This document shows, in pieces, positions 1 through 7,647 of a stretch of DNA of 64,000 bases (the first letter of the stretch is position 1; every line of letters starts with the position of its first letter). Source of the DNA: DATKJS01 sp964551995 (lineage in GTDB: Bacteria; Acidobacteriota; Aminicenantia; Aminicenantales; Saccharicenantaceae). The stretch covers positions 22,089-86,088 of the forward strand of contig CAZKFD010000017.1 in the NCBI GenBank assembly GCA_964551995.1, given 5' to 3'. Both the position numbers and the translations under genes were made by a program. The notes below the pieces were generated by a model. That model was not told the DNA's origin, ran no database searches, and saw only the letters and a program-made list of their open reading frames with translations.

Positions 1-848
1 ACGTAGTTGATGGGTAGGATCTGGAAGGCGAAGATCGCGAGCAGCAGGCTGATGCCGCCGAGGACGCCGGGCAGTATGGCTCCGGGGTGCGAGAACTCGA
101 AATAAAGACCCAGGAGGCCGATCATGAGCAGGAGATAGGCGAGGTTCGGTTCCGAGATGGTGAGAAGAAACCGCTGGCGGAACGACATGGGAAGCGCCAC
201 GATCGGCTCGCCCTTCAAGGCGAGGGCGGTTTCTTCGCCGTTGAACCTCCGCAGCCGCTTCCCGTCGAGGAAGTTGACGATGTCCCGGTCGGATTTGGCC
301 ACGAGGTCGATCAGCCCCCCCTTGAGCGCCTCCGTTTCCGTGTATGAAAGGCTCTTGGTCACGCCGTCCTCGGCCATTTGGACGTTTCGGCCCCTCTTTT
401 CGGCGAGCGTCTTGATGTAGGAGACCGCGTCGTGCGTGACTTTCTCCTCCATGGTCTTGTCCATCGATTGGCCCGTGATGGACATCCCCACGGGGTGGGC
501 TGCCCCCGTGTCCGTCCCGCGCGCCATGGCGAAAACGTCGCAGGAGATGCAGATGAAAAAGCCGGCCGAGGCGGCCCGGGCACCGCTCGGCGCGACGTAA
601 GCGGCGACGGGGGTTCGGGCGTTGACAATCTTCTCGATGATCTCCCGCATCGAAGTGTCCAGGCCCCCCGGAGTGTTCAGGGTCAGGATGACCAATGAGG
701 CGCCCTCCCTGTCGGCCCGGTCGATGGATTGGATGATGTATTGCGAGCTGATGGGCTGGATCGGAGCGTCGACGGTGATCTTGAGGATCGCGGCGGACAG
801 GAAGGCCGGGCAGGCGACAAGGAAAAAGACGAGGATTTTAGCGCGCAC
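1..848 (-). CDS. nfeD: NfeD-family membrane-bound ClpP-class serine protease (3' end beyond window)
   Basis: Membrane-anchored serine protease of the NfeD/1510-N (SppA/ClpP-like) type, thought to act in membrane protein quality control. Translation from a GTG at 848 gives a signal-like hydrophobic N-terminus (VRAKILVFFLVACPAFLSA). A ClpP-like crotonase-fold domain follows, with LNTPGG, YVAPSGARAASAGFF (the Ser of ASAG is the probable nucleophile) and TDTGAAHPVG. A hydrophobic C-terminal part (LLLMIGLLGLYFEF, then a Gly/Leu-rich segment) is cut by the window edge. The GTG start is chosen because the nearby ATG is out of frame and because a consensus promoter ends only 9 nt upstream, leaving no room for a leader. 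About 282 residues are visible; the C-terminal NfeD OB-fold would lie outside. Divergent from the HU gene. Confidence 0.85.
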   Translation of the reverse strand, partial: MRAKILVFFLVACPAFLSAAILKITVDAPIQPISSQYIIQSIDRADREGASLVILTLNTPGGLDTSMREIIEKIVNARTPVAAYVAPSGARAASAGFFICISCDVFAMARGTDTGAAHPVGMSITGQSMDKTMEEKVTHDAVSYIKTLAEKRGRNVQMAEDGVTKSLSYTETEALKGGLIDLVAKSDRDIVNFLDGKRLRRFNGEETALALKGEPIVALPMSFRQRFLLTISEPNLAYLLLMIGLLGLYFEFSHPGAILPGVLGGISLLLAIFAFQILPINY

Positions 849-857
849 TCTGGCTTC

Positions 858-886
858 ATTATAGAAAGTCGCGGCCCGCAAGTCAA
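858..886 (-). promoter_or_regulatory. sigma70-type promoter of the nfeD-like gene
   Basis: Reading the minus strand: TTGACT, 17-nt spacer, TATAAT. The -10 box ends 9 nt before the GTG start codon, so transcription would begin at or just before the start codon (leaderless mRNA). Confidence 0.75.
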
Positions 887-968
887 CCGGGCATAATTAT
901 GCTTGACTTTTTATTATCAATTAATTAATTAATATCTATCGTCCGTTTGGACTGAAGGAGTTTTTCCC

Positions 969-1256
969 ATGATCAAGAATGATATCGCCCTTGCGATTGA
1001 GAAAAAATCGGAATTCAATAGGGCCAAATCATTGTTGATCGTGGGCGCCGTTCTGGACTCCCTCAAGGCGGCTCTCACGAATAAGGAAAAGGTGGAGATC
1101 CGGGGTTTCGGCAGTTTCAAGGTCGTGGCCAAAAAAACCGGATTCGGACGGGACATCCGGCGCCAGAAGCAGATCCGCATCGAGAAGGGGCGCCGCATCA
1201 AGTTCCGCGCCGGCCAGGAGCTGAAGACTCTTCTGTCCAAGGCCAAAATCGGCTGA
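969..1256 (+). CDS. hup: HU/IHF-family histone-like DNA-binding protein
   Basis: Small nucleoid-associated protein that binds and bends DNA as a dimer. The 95-residue product has the usual HU length and layout: an N-terminal helical dimerisation part, the hallmark VEIRGFGSF near residues 41-49, then a beta-arm region ending in IKFRAGQELK. The arm lacks the usual RNP motif and reads GRDIRRQKQIRIEKGRR, so it is rich in Arg/Lys. An ATG start is preceded by GAAGGAG with good spacing. An AT-rich upstream region with TTGACT at 903-908 and several TTAATTAA-like steps could supply the promoter. It is transcribed divergently from the nfeD-like gene and convergently with coaE. Confidence 0.92.
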   Translation: MIKNDIALAIEKKSEFNRAKSLLIVGAVLDSLKAALTNKEKVEIRGFGSFKVVAKKTGFGRDIRRQKQIRIEKGRRIKFRAGQELKTLLSKAKIG

Positions 1257-1314
1257 CGCGGCGTCCCCCTCCCTGCACATCCGCCCCGCCCCGGCAATGC
1301 GGACTTTCCTCCCC

Positions 1315-1341
1315 GGCCGGGAATGCGCCCGGCCCCCTTTT
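1315..1341 (+). terminator. intrinsic terminator-like hairpin after the HU gene
   Basis: GGCCGGG and CCCGGCC pair around a 6-nt loop and are followed by CCCCTTTT. It lies between the convergent HU gene and coaE, oriented to end HU transcription. Confidence 0.5.
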
Positions 1342-1357
1342 CGGGAGGATGCCGCGC

Positions 1358-2041
1358 TTATCGCCGCGACGTCAGGCGTGCGGTCCGGGAGCGAACTTTC
1401 GGGTGCCGGGAGGGCAGGCCATCCGAATGCCGCTTGAGCTCCCAGTCCAGGAGCAGGGACGCGTAGACTCTTTCGGCCTGTTCAACCGTTTCGGCGATCG
1501 TGCCTGAAGTGTCGATGACGTAGTCGGCGCACATGATCTTCTCGTCGTCGGGCATCTGGCTGCCGATTCTCCGGCGGGCTTCTTCCTCGCTGACGCCGTC
1601 CCGTCCCATGAGCCTCTGGACCTGGAGAAAGGGAAGGCACCGGACGACGATGATCTTGTCGAACTGATGGGCGGCGCCGGCCTCGATCATCAGGGCTGCC
1701 TCGGAAACGAATACCCTGAAGCGGCCCGCCCGTTCGAGCCGCGCCATCGTCCGCTTCTGCGCGGCCTTCACGAGTGGATGGACGACCCCGTTGACGAACC
1801 ACCGTGCCTCAGGGTCGGAAAAGACGATGGGGCCCAAGCGGCGGCGGTCGATGGTCCCGTCCGGGTTGAGAATGCTCTCGCCGAAGTGCGCGACGAGTTT
1901 TCTCCATGCAAGCCGGCCTGGAGACATAAGCTTGTGGGCGAGTTCGTCGGCGGACTGGAAGGCACACCCTTTTGCTTGGAAGATCCGGGCGACAACCGTC
2001 TTGCCGCTGGCGATGCCCCCTGTCAGCGCAACGCGAAGCAC
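1358..2041 (-). CDS. coaE: dephospho-CoA kinase
   Basis: Phosphorylates the 3'-hydroxyl of dephospho-CoA, the last step of CoA synthesis, in the cytoplasm. The P-loop GGIASGKT is close to the N-terminus, followed by the substrate-binding SADELAHKL and the family's DPEARWFVNGVVHPLV and RRIGSQMPDDEK stretches. The product is 227 residues, slightly longer than the roughly 200-residue family norm because of an Arg-rich C-terminal tail. I chose the GTG at 2041: it starts one base after the stop of the upstream PilZ gene, and the longer upstream reading would run through that gene. This implies translational coupling with the PilZ gene. Confidence 0.92.
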   Translation of the reverse strand: MLRVALTGGIASGKTVVARIFQAKGCAFQSADELAHKLMSPGRLAWRKLVAHFGESILNPDGTIDRRRLGPIVFSDPEARWFVNGVVHPLVKAAQKRTMARLERAGRFRVFVSEAALMIEAGAAHQFDKIIVVRCLPFLQVQRLMGRDGVSEEEARRRIGSQMPDDEKIMCADYVIDTSGTIAETVEQAERVYASLLLDWELKRHSDGLPSRHPKVRSRTARLTSRR

Positions 2042-2042
2042 G

Positions 2043-2444
2043 CTATTTTTTCGGAATCCTCTTTTTGGACCCGGAGAGGACCTCAAAGGCCTTGTTGAAC
2101 CGGACCGCGACTCCCTGGCGCTTGGACTTGATGTTGGGCTTTTCGAGACGAACGGTGATGCCGCCGACGTAGAGTTTCGATTTCCGCCCTTCCGCCAGCT
2201 TTTCGGGAAGTTCGATCATGAGATTGAGTTTTGAGCCGACGACGACGCCGGAGTCCAGGCAGAAATATGCCCCGCCCGAGGAGATGTTCTCGAGCTTCGT
2301 CTCCTCCCGGAATTTCCGGCCTTGAGGAAGCTGGCCGGCGATGACGGTTTTCAGCGGCAGCTCAAAACGCCATTCGCGCCGGCGGTTGACCTCAAGGTCC
2401 TCCCGAAGTTTTTTCTTCTTCTTGGGGGCGGCTCGCTTGGTCAT
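2043..2444 (-). CDS. PilZ domain protein (first of three)
   Basis: A 133-residue PilZ protein, a family that usually binds cyclic di-GMP. A Lys-rich N-terminus (PKKKKKLRED) precedes the c-di-GMP signature: RRREWRFELPL around residues 21-31 (the RxxxR element) and NISSGGAYF around residues 53-61 (the (D/N)xSxxG element). The key binding residues therefore look present. The rest is the beta-barrel, ending in a basic tail. It lies between coaE (translationally coupled downstream) and the LuxR-type regulator gene, with a gap of about 20 nt, so these three probably share a transcript from the promoter at about 3240. The target process is not visible, though flanking genes suggest a signalling role. 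Confidence 0.85.
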   Translation of the reverse strand: MTKRAAPKKKKKLREDLEVNRRREWRFELPLKTVIAGQLPQGRKFREETKLENISSGGAYFCLDSGVVVGSKLNLMIELPEKLAEGRKSKLYVGGITVRLEKPNIKSKRQGVAVRFNKAFEVLSGSKKRIPKK

Positions 2445-2464
2445 GGCGTCCTCGATTCGTTGGC

Positions 2465-3190
2465 CTAAAACAGGGCCGAATTGATGGCGTAGAGCGCCAG
2501 CTGGAGGCGGCTGTGGGTATCGAGCTTGGCGTAGATGCTCTTGATGTGGGAACGCACGGTGTTCTTGCTGATGAACATCAGTTCGGCGATTTCGTCGTTG
2601 CTCTTCCCCTGGCCGATGAGCCGGAGGACTTGGAATTCCGTCGGCGTCAGCTGGTCCAGAGTCTTTTCCTTGAGGTCGCGTCCGACGACGGAGATGATCC
2701 GGTCCATGATGCTGGACATCTTGTCCCGGGGGAGCCAGATCTCACCCTTGTGCACGGCGTGGACGGCCTCGGCGAGCTGGCTGGAGGAATCGTTGAGGTC
2801 GAAATACCCCCGGGCGCCGGCGTTGATGAGGTTGACGATCTCCTCGTGGGCCGGGATGCTGCCCAAGAGCAGGAGCTGGGACCGTCCCTGGGCTTTGGAG
2901 ATCTCGCGGATGGCCTTGCAGATCTCCCGCAGGTTCGGCAGGGGCTCCATGTGCGCGAAAAGGATGACCTGGGGCTTGAGCTTCTTTATAGAGTCGATGA
3001 ACGACTCGATCGTGTTTTTCTCGATGTTCAGAATCTCAAGTTCGGAATCGGCTTCAAGGGCTCTCAGGATGCCGGCGAGGATGATATCGGACGGGCAGAA
3101 GATCAGAAGCGTGATCCTGGCGCTTTCCGAGGACGGCGGCGTTTTCTTTTTCTCCATGCTCGTTTCGGCCCCTTTTGGCGATTTGATCAT
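2465..3190 (-). CDS. LuxR/NarL-type transcriptional regulator with a degenerate receiver domain
   Basis: Two-domain regulator. Residues of about 30-145 form a CheY-like receiver fold (ITLLIFCPSDIILAGILRAL at its start). A C-terminal GerE/LuxR helix-turn-helix follows, with LTPTEFQVLRLIGQGKSNDE and ISKNTVRSHIKSIYAKL. At the position of the phospho-acceptor Asp the sequence reads VILFAHMEP where a functional receiver has LLD or similar, so the acceptor Asp appears to be missing and activity may not depend on phosphorylation. The longest reading frame starts inside the -10 box, so I use the ATG at 3190; an ATG at 3157 (MEKKKTPP) is an alternative. First gene of a probable operon with a PilZ gene and coaE. 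Confidence 0.85.
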   Translation of the reverse strand: MIKSPKGAETSMEKKKTPPSSESARITLLIFCPSDIILAGILRALEADSELEILNIEKNTIESFIDSIKKLKPQVILFAHMEPLPNLREICKAIREISKAQGRSQLLLLGSIPAHEEIVNLINAGARGYFDLNDSSSQLAEAVHAVHKGEIWLPRDKMSSIMDRIISVVGRDLKEKTLDQLTPTEFQVLRLIGQGKSNDEIAELMFISKNTVRSHIKSIYAKLDTHSRLQLALYAINSALF

Positions 3191-3224
3191 CCGCTCATGC
3201 TCATCATGACAAGGATTTAGGCGA

Positions 3225-3253
3225 ATCATATTCTATCGGAGTGGGCTTGTCAA
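3225..3253 (-). promoter_or_regulatory. sigma70-type promoter of the luxR-like/PilZ/coaE operon
   Basis: Minus strand: TTGACA, 17-nt spacer, TATGAT. The most upstream possible ATG of the regulator lies within the -10 box, so the real start is downstream of the transcription start. Confidence 0.7.
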
Positions 3254-3296
3254 GAGCGGTCCCGAGGGAAAAAAGAAGCCGGGACAGGGGTCCGGG

Positions 3297-3704
3297 TCAG
3301 GACGAGGATAGGGGATTGGGCCTGAGCCGGAAGGACCGGTCCAGGCGGACGGTGACGAACTGGCTCTTCCCGTTATGGGCCTCCGACTGCACCTGGACCA
3401 CCGAACCGGTGACCAGCAGCCGGAGCGGGCTCTCCAGAATGAGCGTCCGGGGGATTTCCAGGTTGACCGCCATTTTGGCCCCGACGAGCAGCCGCGTGCT
3501 GAGCCTGAAGGACACCTCCTGGGCGCTGATGGAACAGATCGCGGTCTGCTCCTCGAACCTTTTTCCCCTGGCGTCCTGCCCCTTGACCGAGGCCGGGAGG
3601 GAGAGATCGAAGGCGCGTTCCCTTTTCGCGGCCCGGGCCGCGGTTCTGATGGAGGGGTTATAGGGAGTGTTTTCGCCGTTCATTGCGAGCGGATTTTCGT
3701 CCAT
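3297..3704 (-). CDS. PilZ-like protein (second of three), signature degenerate
   Basis: A 135-residue protein with the same overall pattern as its two neighbours: a basic N-terminal segment (RTAARAAKRERAFDLSLPAS), then CSISAQEVSFRL where PilZ proteins carry DxSxxG, then LLVGAKMAVNLEIP and a late strand ending in RLDRSF. The RxxxR and DxSxxG binding elements are not well conserved, so cyclic di-GMP binding is doubtful. Family assignment rests on this shared layout and on position beside clear PilZ genes. It is monocistronic or loosely grouped with the gene starting at 4261; spacing to both sides exceeds 40 nt. Confidence 0.6.
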   Translation of the reverse strand: MDENPLAMNGENTPYNPSIRTAARAAKRERAFDLSLPASVKGQDARGKRFEEQTAICSISAQEVSFRLSTRLLVGAKMAVNLEIPRTLILESPLRLLVTGSVVQVQSEAHNGKSQFVTVRLDRSFRLRPNPLSSS

Positions 3705-3838
3705 GGCCGGACCGCCTTCAATCGCTTCTGATGGCGAATCGGAGGGTTATTTTTGCCCGGCCGTTCTCACCGTCAGCGGCTAAGCACCAGCCGCTTCCCG
3801 GCCCCGCGTCTCGAGGCGCCAAGACCCCGTGCCGGCGT

Positions 3839-4261
3839 TCAGACCTGCCGGTCCGGGTTGGCGGCTTCGGCCGCCGGAGCGCCCCCTTCGACGAAATAGC
3901 GGCTCTCGAGCCGGAGGGAAATCTGCGATGGAACATCGTCCTCTTCGCCCGGCTCGATGAAGGCGATCGTCCCCTTGATCATGAGCTTCAGGCTCCTGCC
4001 TTCGTCGAGCTTGGGAGGGAGGGCCACGGCGAGCTTGAGCCGGGAGCCGGGGGAGACGGGCGTGCGCAGCGGAAACAGCGCCCCGACATGGCTCATGTAA
4101 GCGAGCATCGTCTCTTCGCGGAACAGGCGGCCGCAGGCGTCGGGACCTTCGACCGTCAGGGGGAGGGAGAGTTTGAATCCCCTCTGTTCCGCGTGGCGTC
4201 TGACGGGGACGTTCTCCGTGATGATCCTCCTGTGCATGTTCAGCTTCCTTTTCCTTGGCAC
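3839..4261 (-). CDS. PilZ-like protein (third of three)
   Basis: A 140-residue protein resembling the two upstream PilZ-type genes. It has VRRHAEQRGFKLSLPLTVEG (RR element then first strand), MLAYMSHVGALFPL at the DxSxxG position (degenerate), VSPGSRLKLAVALPPKLDEG and LKLMIKGTIAFIEP, a layout close to that of the first PilZ protein (ELPEKLAEGRKSKLYVGGI). It probably arose by local duplication. Cyclic di-GMP binding cannot be assumed because the DxSxxG element is not intact. Divergent from proS, with the proS promoter in the shared intergenic region. Confidence 0.6.
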   Translation of the reverse strand: MPRKRKLNMHRRIITENVPVRRHAEQRGFKLSLPLTVEGPDACGRLFREETMLAYMSHVGALFPLRTPVSPGSRLKLAVALPPKLDEGRSLKLMIKGTIAFIEPGEEDDVPSQISLRLESRYFVEGGAPAAEAANPDRQV

Positions 4262-4352
4262 AACGCGAGCCTAAAATCGCATGGCCCCGGAGGCCCGTCA
4301 ATCACCCCTAAGGATGAAATGCTGGGGGATATTCCCGTGCCCGGCCGTTTCC

Positions 4353-4381
4353 TTGACAAACGGCGGAGGGGCGGCTAGAAT
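4353..4381 (+). promoter_or_regulatory. sigma70-type promoter of proS
   Basis: TTGACA, 17-nt spacer, TAGAAT. It is followed by about 30 nt and a GGAG ribosome-binding site before the GTG start of proS, so this gene has a normal leader. Confidence 0.7.
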
Positions 4382-4412
4382 CCCGAGAGGCCGAGGCCCC
4401 GGAGATGGCGAG

Positions 4413-5867
4413 GTGAACGAAGACGAACGTCAGGTCAAGCAGATCACTCCGAAGAGCGAGGATTTTTCACGCTGGTATATCGAGATCGTCCAGAAAGCCG
4501 AGCTGGCCGACTACACGCCGATGAAGGGCATAATGGTCATCCGCCCCCACGGCTACGCCGTTTGGGAGCATATCCAGAGGCTGATGGACCAGCGCATCAA
4601 GGCCACCGGTCACGTCAACGCCTATTTCCCCTTGTTCATCCCCGAGAGCTTCCTCAAGAAGGAGGCCGAGCACGTGGCCGGCTTTTCCCCTGAAGTCGCC
4701 TGGGTGACCGTTGGCGGTAAGGAAGAGCTCGAGGAGCGGCTGGCCGTCCGGCCGACATCGGAGGCCATCATCGGCCATATGTACTCCAAGTGGATCAAGT
4801 CCTACCGGGACTTGCCGGTCCTCTACAACCAGTGGGCCAACATCGTCCGCTGGGAAAGGGTCACACGGCCGTTCCTCCGCACGACCGAGTTCCTGTGGCA
4901 GGAGGGGCACACCTGCCATGAAACTGCCGAGGAGGCCGAGGCCGAGACACTCCGGATTCTCGAGCTCTACAGGGAATTCTGCGAGACGGAGCTAGCCATC
5001 CCCGTGATTTCCGGCCGCAAGAGCGTCCGCGAGAAGTTCGCGGGGGCACAAATGACTTATGCGATCGAGGCCCTGATGTCGGACGGCAAAGCGCTGCAAA
5101 TGGGCACCTCCCACAACCTCGGCCAGCATTTCTCCAAGGCCTTCGACATCAGGTTTGAGGATCGCAACCAGAAACTCCAATATGTCTGGCAGACCTCGTG
5201 GGGCACGACGACGCGCATGATCGGGGCCCTGATCATGGTCCACGGCGACGATTCCGGGCTCCGCTTCCCGCCGCACGTTGCTCCGGTCCAGGCCGTCATC
5301 GTGCCGATCTCCGTCGGCGATTGGAAGACCACGGTCCTGCCCGTTGGCGAGCGCGTGCTCGGGGCGCTTCGGAAAGCCGGCGTCCGGACCCATCTCGACT
5401 CGGCCGAAGAGACGACGCCGGGCTGGAAATTCTCGGAATACGAGATGCGGGGCGTGCCGCTGCGCGTCGAGATCGGCCCGCGGGACGTCAAGGCGGGCCA
5501 AGCGGTTCTCGTGCGACGCGACACCCGCGCCAAGAGTGCGGTGCCGATTGCGGATCTTCCTGTCCGGGTTCCCGCTCTTCTTGAGGAGATCCAGGGCGGT
5601 CTGCTCGAGGAGGCCCGGACTTTTATGGCCGCCAACACCCGCGATGCGAAGACCTATGACGAGTTCAAGGACATCATGGAAACCAAGCGGGGCTTCGTTA
5701 GGGCCGTGTGGTGTGGAGACGAGGACTGTGAGGACAAGATCAAGGACGAGACGCTGGCGACGGTCCGCGTCATCCCGCTCGACGGCGAGGACGGGCGGGC
5801 AGACGGGACTTGCGTGTGCTGCGGCCGGCCGGGGAGCACGGTTGCCTATTTCGCCCGCGCCTATTGA
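4413..5867 (+). CDS. proS: prolyl-tRNA synthetase, archaeal/eukaryotic type
   Basis: Charges tRNA-Pro with proline. The 484-residue product has class II motifs: PRPHG-like motif 1 region (MVIRPHGYAVWE), motif 2 with TRPFLRTTEFLWQEGHT, and motif 3 near QTSWGTTTRMIGALIM. Then come the anticodon-binding domain and a C-terminal zinc-like part with CGDEDCEDKIKDE and CVCCGRPGSTVAYFARAY, ending in the Tyr typical of the archaeal-type (ProS type 3) enzyme. No bacterial editing insertion is seen. The GTG at 4413 is chosen over the upstream ATG because it has GGAG 8 nt upstream and lies downstream of the promoter. It is followed after 34 nt by pcm. Confidence 0.93.
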   Translation: MNEDERQVKQITPKSEDFSRWYIEIVQKAELADYTPMKGIMVIRPHGYAVWEHIQRLMDQRIKATGHVNAYFPLFIPESFLKKEAEHVAGFSPEVAWVTVGGKEELEERLAVRPTSEAIIGHMYSKWIKSYRDLPVLYNQWANIVRWERVTRPFLRTTEFLWQEGHTCHETAEEAEAETLRILELYREFCETELAIPVISGRKSVREKFAGAQMTYAIEALMSDGKALQMGTSHNLGQHFSKAFDIRFEDRNQKLQYVWQTSWGTTTRMIGALIMVHGDDSGLRFPPHVAPVQAVIVPISVGDWKTTVLPVGERVLGALRKAGVRTHLDSAEETTPGWKFSEYEMRGVPLRVEIGPRDVKAGQAVLVRRDTRAKSAVPIADLPVRVPALLEEIQGGLLEEARTFMAANTRDAKTYDEFKDIMETKRGFVRAVWCGDEDCEDKIKDETLATVRVIPLDGEDGRADGTCVCCGRPGSTVAYFARAY

Positions 5868-5901
5868 GGGGCCCGCACTTCCGTCCGGACCTCGGGGGAC
5901 C

Positions 5902-6543
5902 ATGGAACAGGATTACGGGTTCGCGGCTGAGCGCCTGAGGATGGTGGAGACTCAGATCCGGGCCCGGGGCGTCCGGGATCCGAGAGTGCTCGGGGCCATG
6001 GAAAAAGTGCCCCGCCATCTCTTCGTCCCCGAAGCCCTGAGAAGCTCGGCCTATGCCGACGAGCCGCTCCCGATCGGAGAAGGCCAAACCATTTCCCAGC
6101 CCTACATCGTTGCCTACATGACTGAGGCTTTGGAACTCCGGGGAGGGGAGCGGGTCCTCGAGATCGGCACGGGCTCGGGATACCAGACCGCGGTGCTGGC
6201 GGAGCTGGCGCGTGACATCTGTACCGTGGAGCTCATCGGGGCCCTTTCCGAGCGGGCGCGGGAGAGGCTTCGCGAGCTGGGCTACCGAAACATCCGTTTC
6301 CATGTCGGCGATGGTGCCAAGGGCTGGCCCGAGCCGGCCGCCGCTTTCGAGGCCATCATCGTCACCGCGGCCCCGGCCAGCGTGCCGGAGGAGCTCGAGC
6401 GCCAGCTAGTCCCCTTGGGGACGATGATCATTCCCGTGGGAACCGGGTTTCAAGAGCTCGTGCGCATTCGGAGGAGAAAAAAGGGGCTGAGGCGGGAGAG
6501 GCTGCTTGGCGTCCGCTTCGTTCCTCTGGTCAAAGCCGATTGA
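5902..6543 (+). CDS. pcm: protein-L-isoaspartate O-methyltransferase
   Basis: Uses SAM to methylate isoaspartyl residues, starting repair of damaged proteins in the cytoplasm. The 213-residue product has the family's N-terminal MVETQIRARGVRDPRVLGAM and VPRHLFVPE, the substrate loop GQTISQPYIVAYM, and SAM motif I VLEIGTGSGYQTAVLAEL, then the post-motif acidic VELI. The C-terminus (IPVGTGFQELVRIRRRKKG) fits. The ATG at 5902 follows a GGGGGA element. It lies downstream of proS and overlaps the region just before the DUF192 gene, so the three genes probably form one transcript. Confidence 0.95.
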   Translation: MEQDYGFAAERLRMVETQIRARGVRDPRVLGAMEKVPRHLFVPEALRSSAYADEPLPIGEGQTISQPYIVAYMTEALELRGGERVLEIGTGSGYQTAVLAELARDICTVELIGALSERARERLRELGYRNIRFHVGDGAKGWPEPAAAFEAIIVTAAPASVPEELERQLVPLGTMIIPVGTGFQELVRIRRRKKGLRRERLLGVRFVPLVKAD

Positions 6544-6554
6544 AGGCTGAAAGG

Positions 6555-7058
6555 ATGATGATGATGTTCCATACGCATTTTCGCATCCTCAGAGCCGGGC
6601 TACCGGTCCTGCTGTGTTTGGCCTTCGCCCTTCACGGGAACTGCCAGGGGAGGGAGCGGGATAAGTACGTCAAGGTCTTCCTTCCCGACGGAAAAGCGGT
6701 GACGGCGGAGCTCGCGGTCACCGAAGAGGAACGGGCCCGCGGCCTAATGTTTCGGGAGACCATTGCCCCCGACGAGGCCATGCTCTTCGTATTCCAGAGC
6801 GAGGACGTTCAGTCCTTCTGGATGAAAAACACGCTTGTCCCTCTCGACATGCTCTGGCTTGACAGCCAGAAGCGGGTTATTTTCATCGCGGCCGACGTCC
6901 CGCCCTGCCGGGAGGATCCCTGTCCCTCCTACGGGCCGGAGAAACCGGCGCGGTACGTCCTCGAGCTCAAAGGAGGCGTCGCCGCCGCTCACGGGATCAG
7001 GACCAACGACCGGCTCGAGTTCGTCCTGCCGGAGTGGGTCTTCAAAGGCCTGCGTTGA
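6555..7058 (+). CDS. exported DUF192-family protein
   Basis: About 167 residues. An N-terminal signal sequence (FRILRAGLPVLLCLAFALHG) precedes a DUF192 domain marked by TEEERARGLMFRE, MLFVFQSEDVQSFWMKNTLVPLDMLW and the late LELKGGVAAAHGIRTNDRL. The family is a small beta-barrel of unclear function found in many bacteria and archaea. Four consecutive ATG codons (6555-6566) follow GAAAGG, so the exact start within this cluster is uncertain; a TTG overlapping the pcm stop is possible but less likely. It converges with the pseudopilin gene, leaving only about 15 nt between the stop codons. Confidence 0.85.
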   Translation: MMMMFHTHFRILRAGLPVLLCLAFALHGNCQGRERDKYVKVFLPDGKAVTAELAVTEEERARGLMFRETIAPDEAMLFVFQSEDVQSFWMKNTLVPLDMLWLDSQKRVIFIAADVPPCREDPCPSYGPEKPARYVLELKGGVAAAHGIRTNDRLEFVLPEWVFKGLR

Positions 7059-7073
7059 CAGGCGGGGCGGGGC

Positions 7074-7610
7074 TCAGGAGGCTTTTTCTTTTTCTCCGTA
7101 GTGCGTGATCTTGGGGAGCTTCTCCGGATCCTGTCCGTAGAAAAAGAGCCACTTGTCGTAGGTTTCTTGGTCGTTATAGATGCGCACCGACTGCTTTTGA
7201 GAGGGGCTGGCGACGCCCAGCACGACCGGCTGCTCGACGGAGGGGAGGAGCTTTTCGGGCACGAGAAGGACCTCCTGCTGCGCTCCGCTCGCGCCGCCGG
7301 CCGCCGAAGGGGTCGTCCCGGGATTAAGAACGACGTTCCATTCCCCGGTGGTTGTCATCGGATCCTTGTAGAGCTTGCGGATGCATCTCTTTTCCAGGAG
7401 CTCTTTCAGGCTGGACGGGTAGCGGCCGGGATTCTTGAGGAGATAGAGGCGCACCGCCTCGACATATTGGTTCCCCCGAAAGATGAGCTCCTCCTCCTGT
7501 TCCCGGCGGAGTTGCGTCTGCCAGACAGGGACGGCGACCAGCAGGCCGACGGAGAGGGCGAAAATCGCCAGCATCAGCATGATGACGAGGTATCCGCGCT
7601 TCGTGTTCAT
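7074..7610 (-). CDS. type II secretion/type IV pilus-like pseudopilin
   Basis: A 178-residue pseudopilin. A short basic leader (MNTKRGY) precedes a long hydrophobic helix (LVIMLMLAIFALSVGLLVAV). The Gly-Phe-Thr-Leu-Ile-Glu prepilin site is replaced by RGYLVIML, so processing by the prepilin peptidase is uncertain. Downstream are features of the family: FRGNQYVEAVRLYLLKNPGR (helix and Tyr-rich turn), YPSSLKELLE and YKDPMT. It is the last of three adjacent pseudopilin genes in the same direction, and a gap of about 37 nt separates it from the preceding gene. Its role is probably as a minor pseudopilin or assembly partner of the two GspG-like proteins. Confidence 0.8.
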   Translation of the reverse strand: MNTKRGYLVIMLMLAIFALSVGLLVAVPVWQTQLRREQEEELIFRGNQYVEAVRLYLLKNPGRYPSSLKELLEKRCIRKLYKDPMTTTGEWNVVLNPGTTPSAAGGASGAQQEVLLVPEKLLPSVEQPVVLGVASPSQKQSVRIYNDQETYDKWLFFYGQDPEKLPKITHYGEKEKAS

Positions 7611-7647
7611 GAACCTTTGCCCAAGCCGGCCCTCTCCGGATCCGGAA

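Noticed and set aside
5278..5901. Long plus-strand frame continuous with pcm, opposite phase of proS
   Set aside because: It is the shadow of proS in GC-rich DNA; pcm starts at 5902 where conservation begins.
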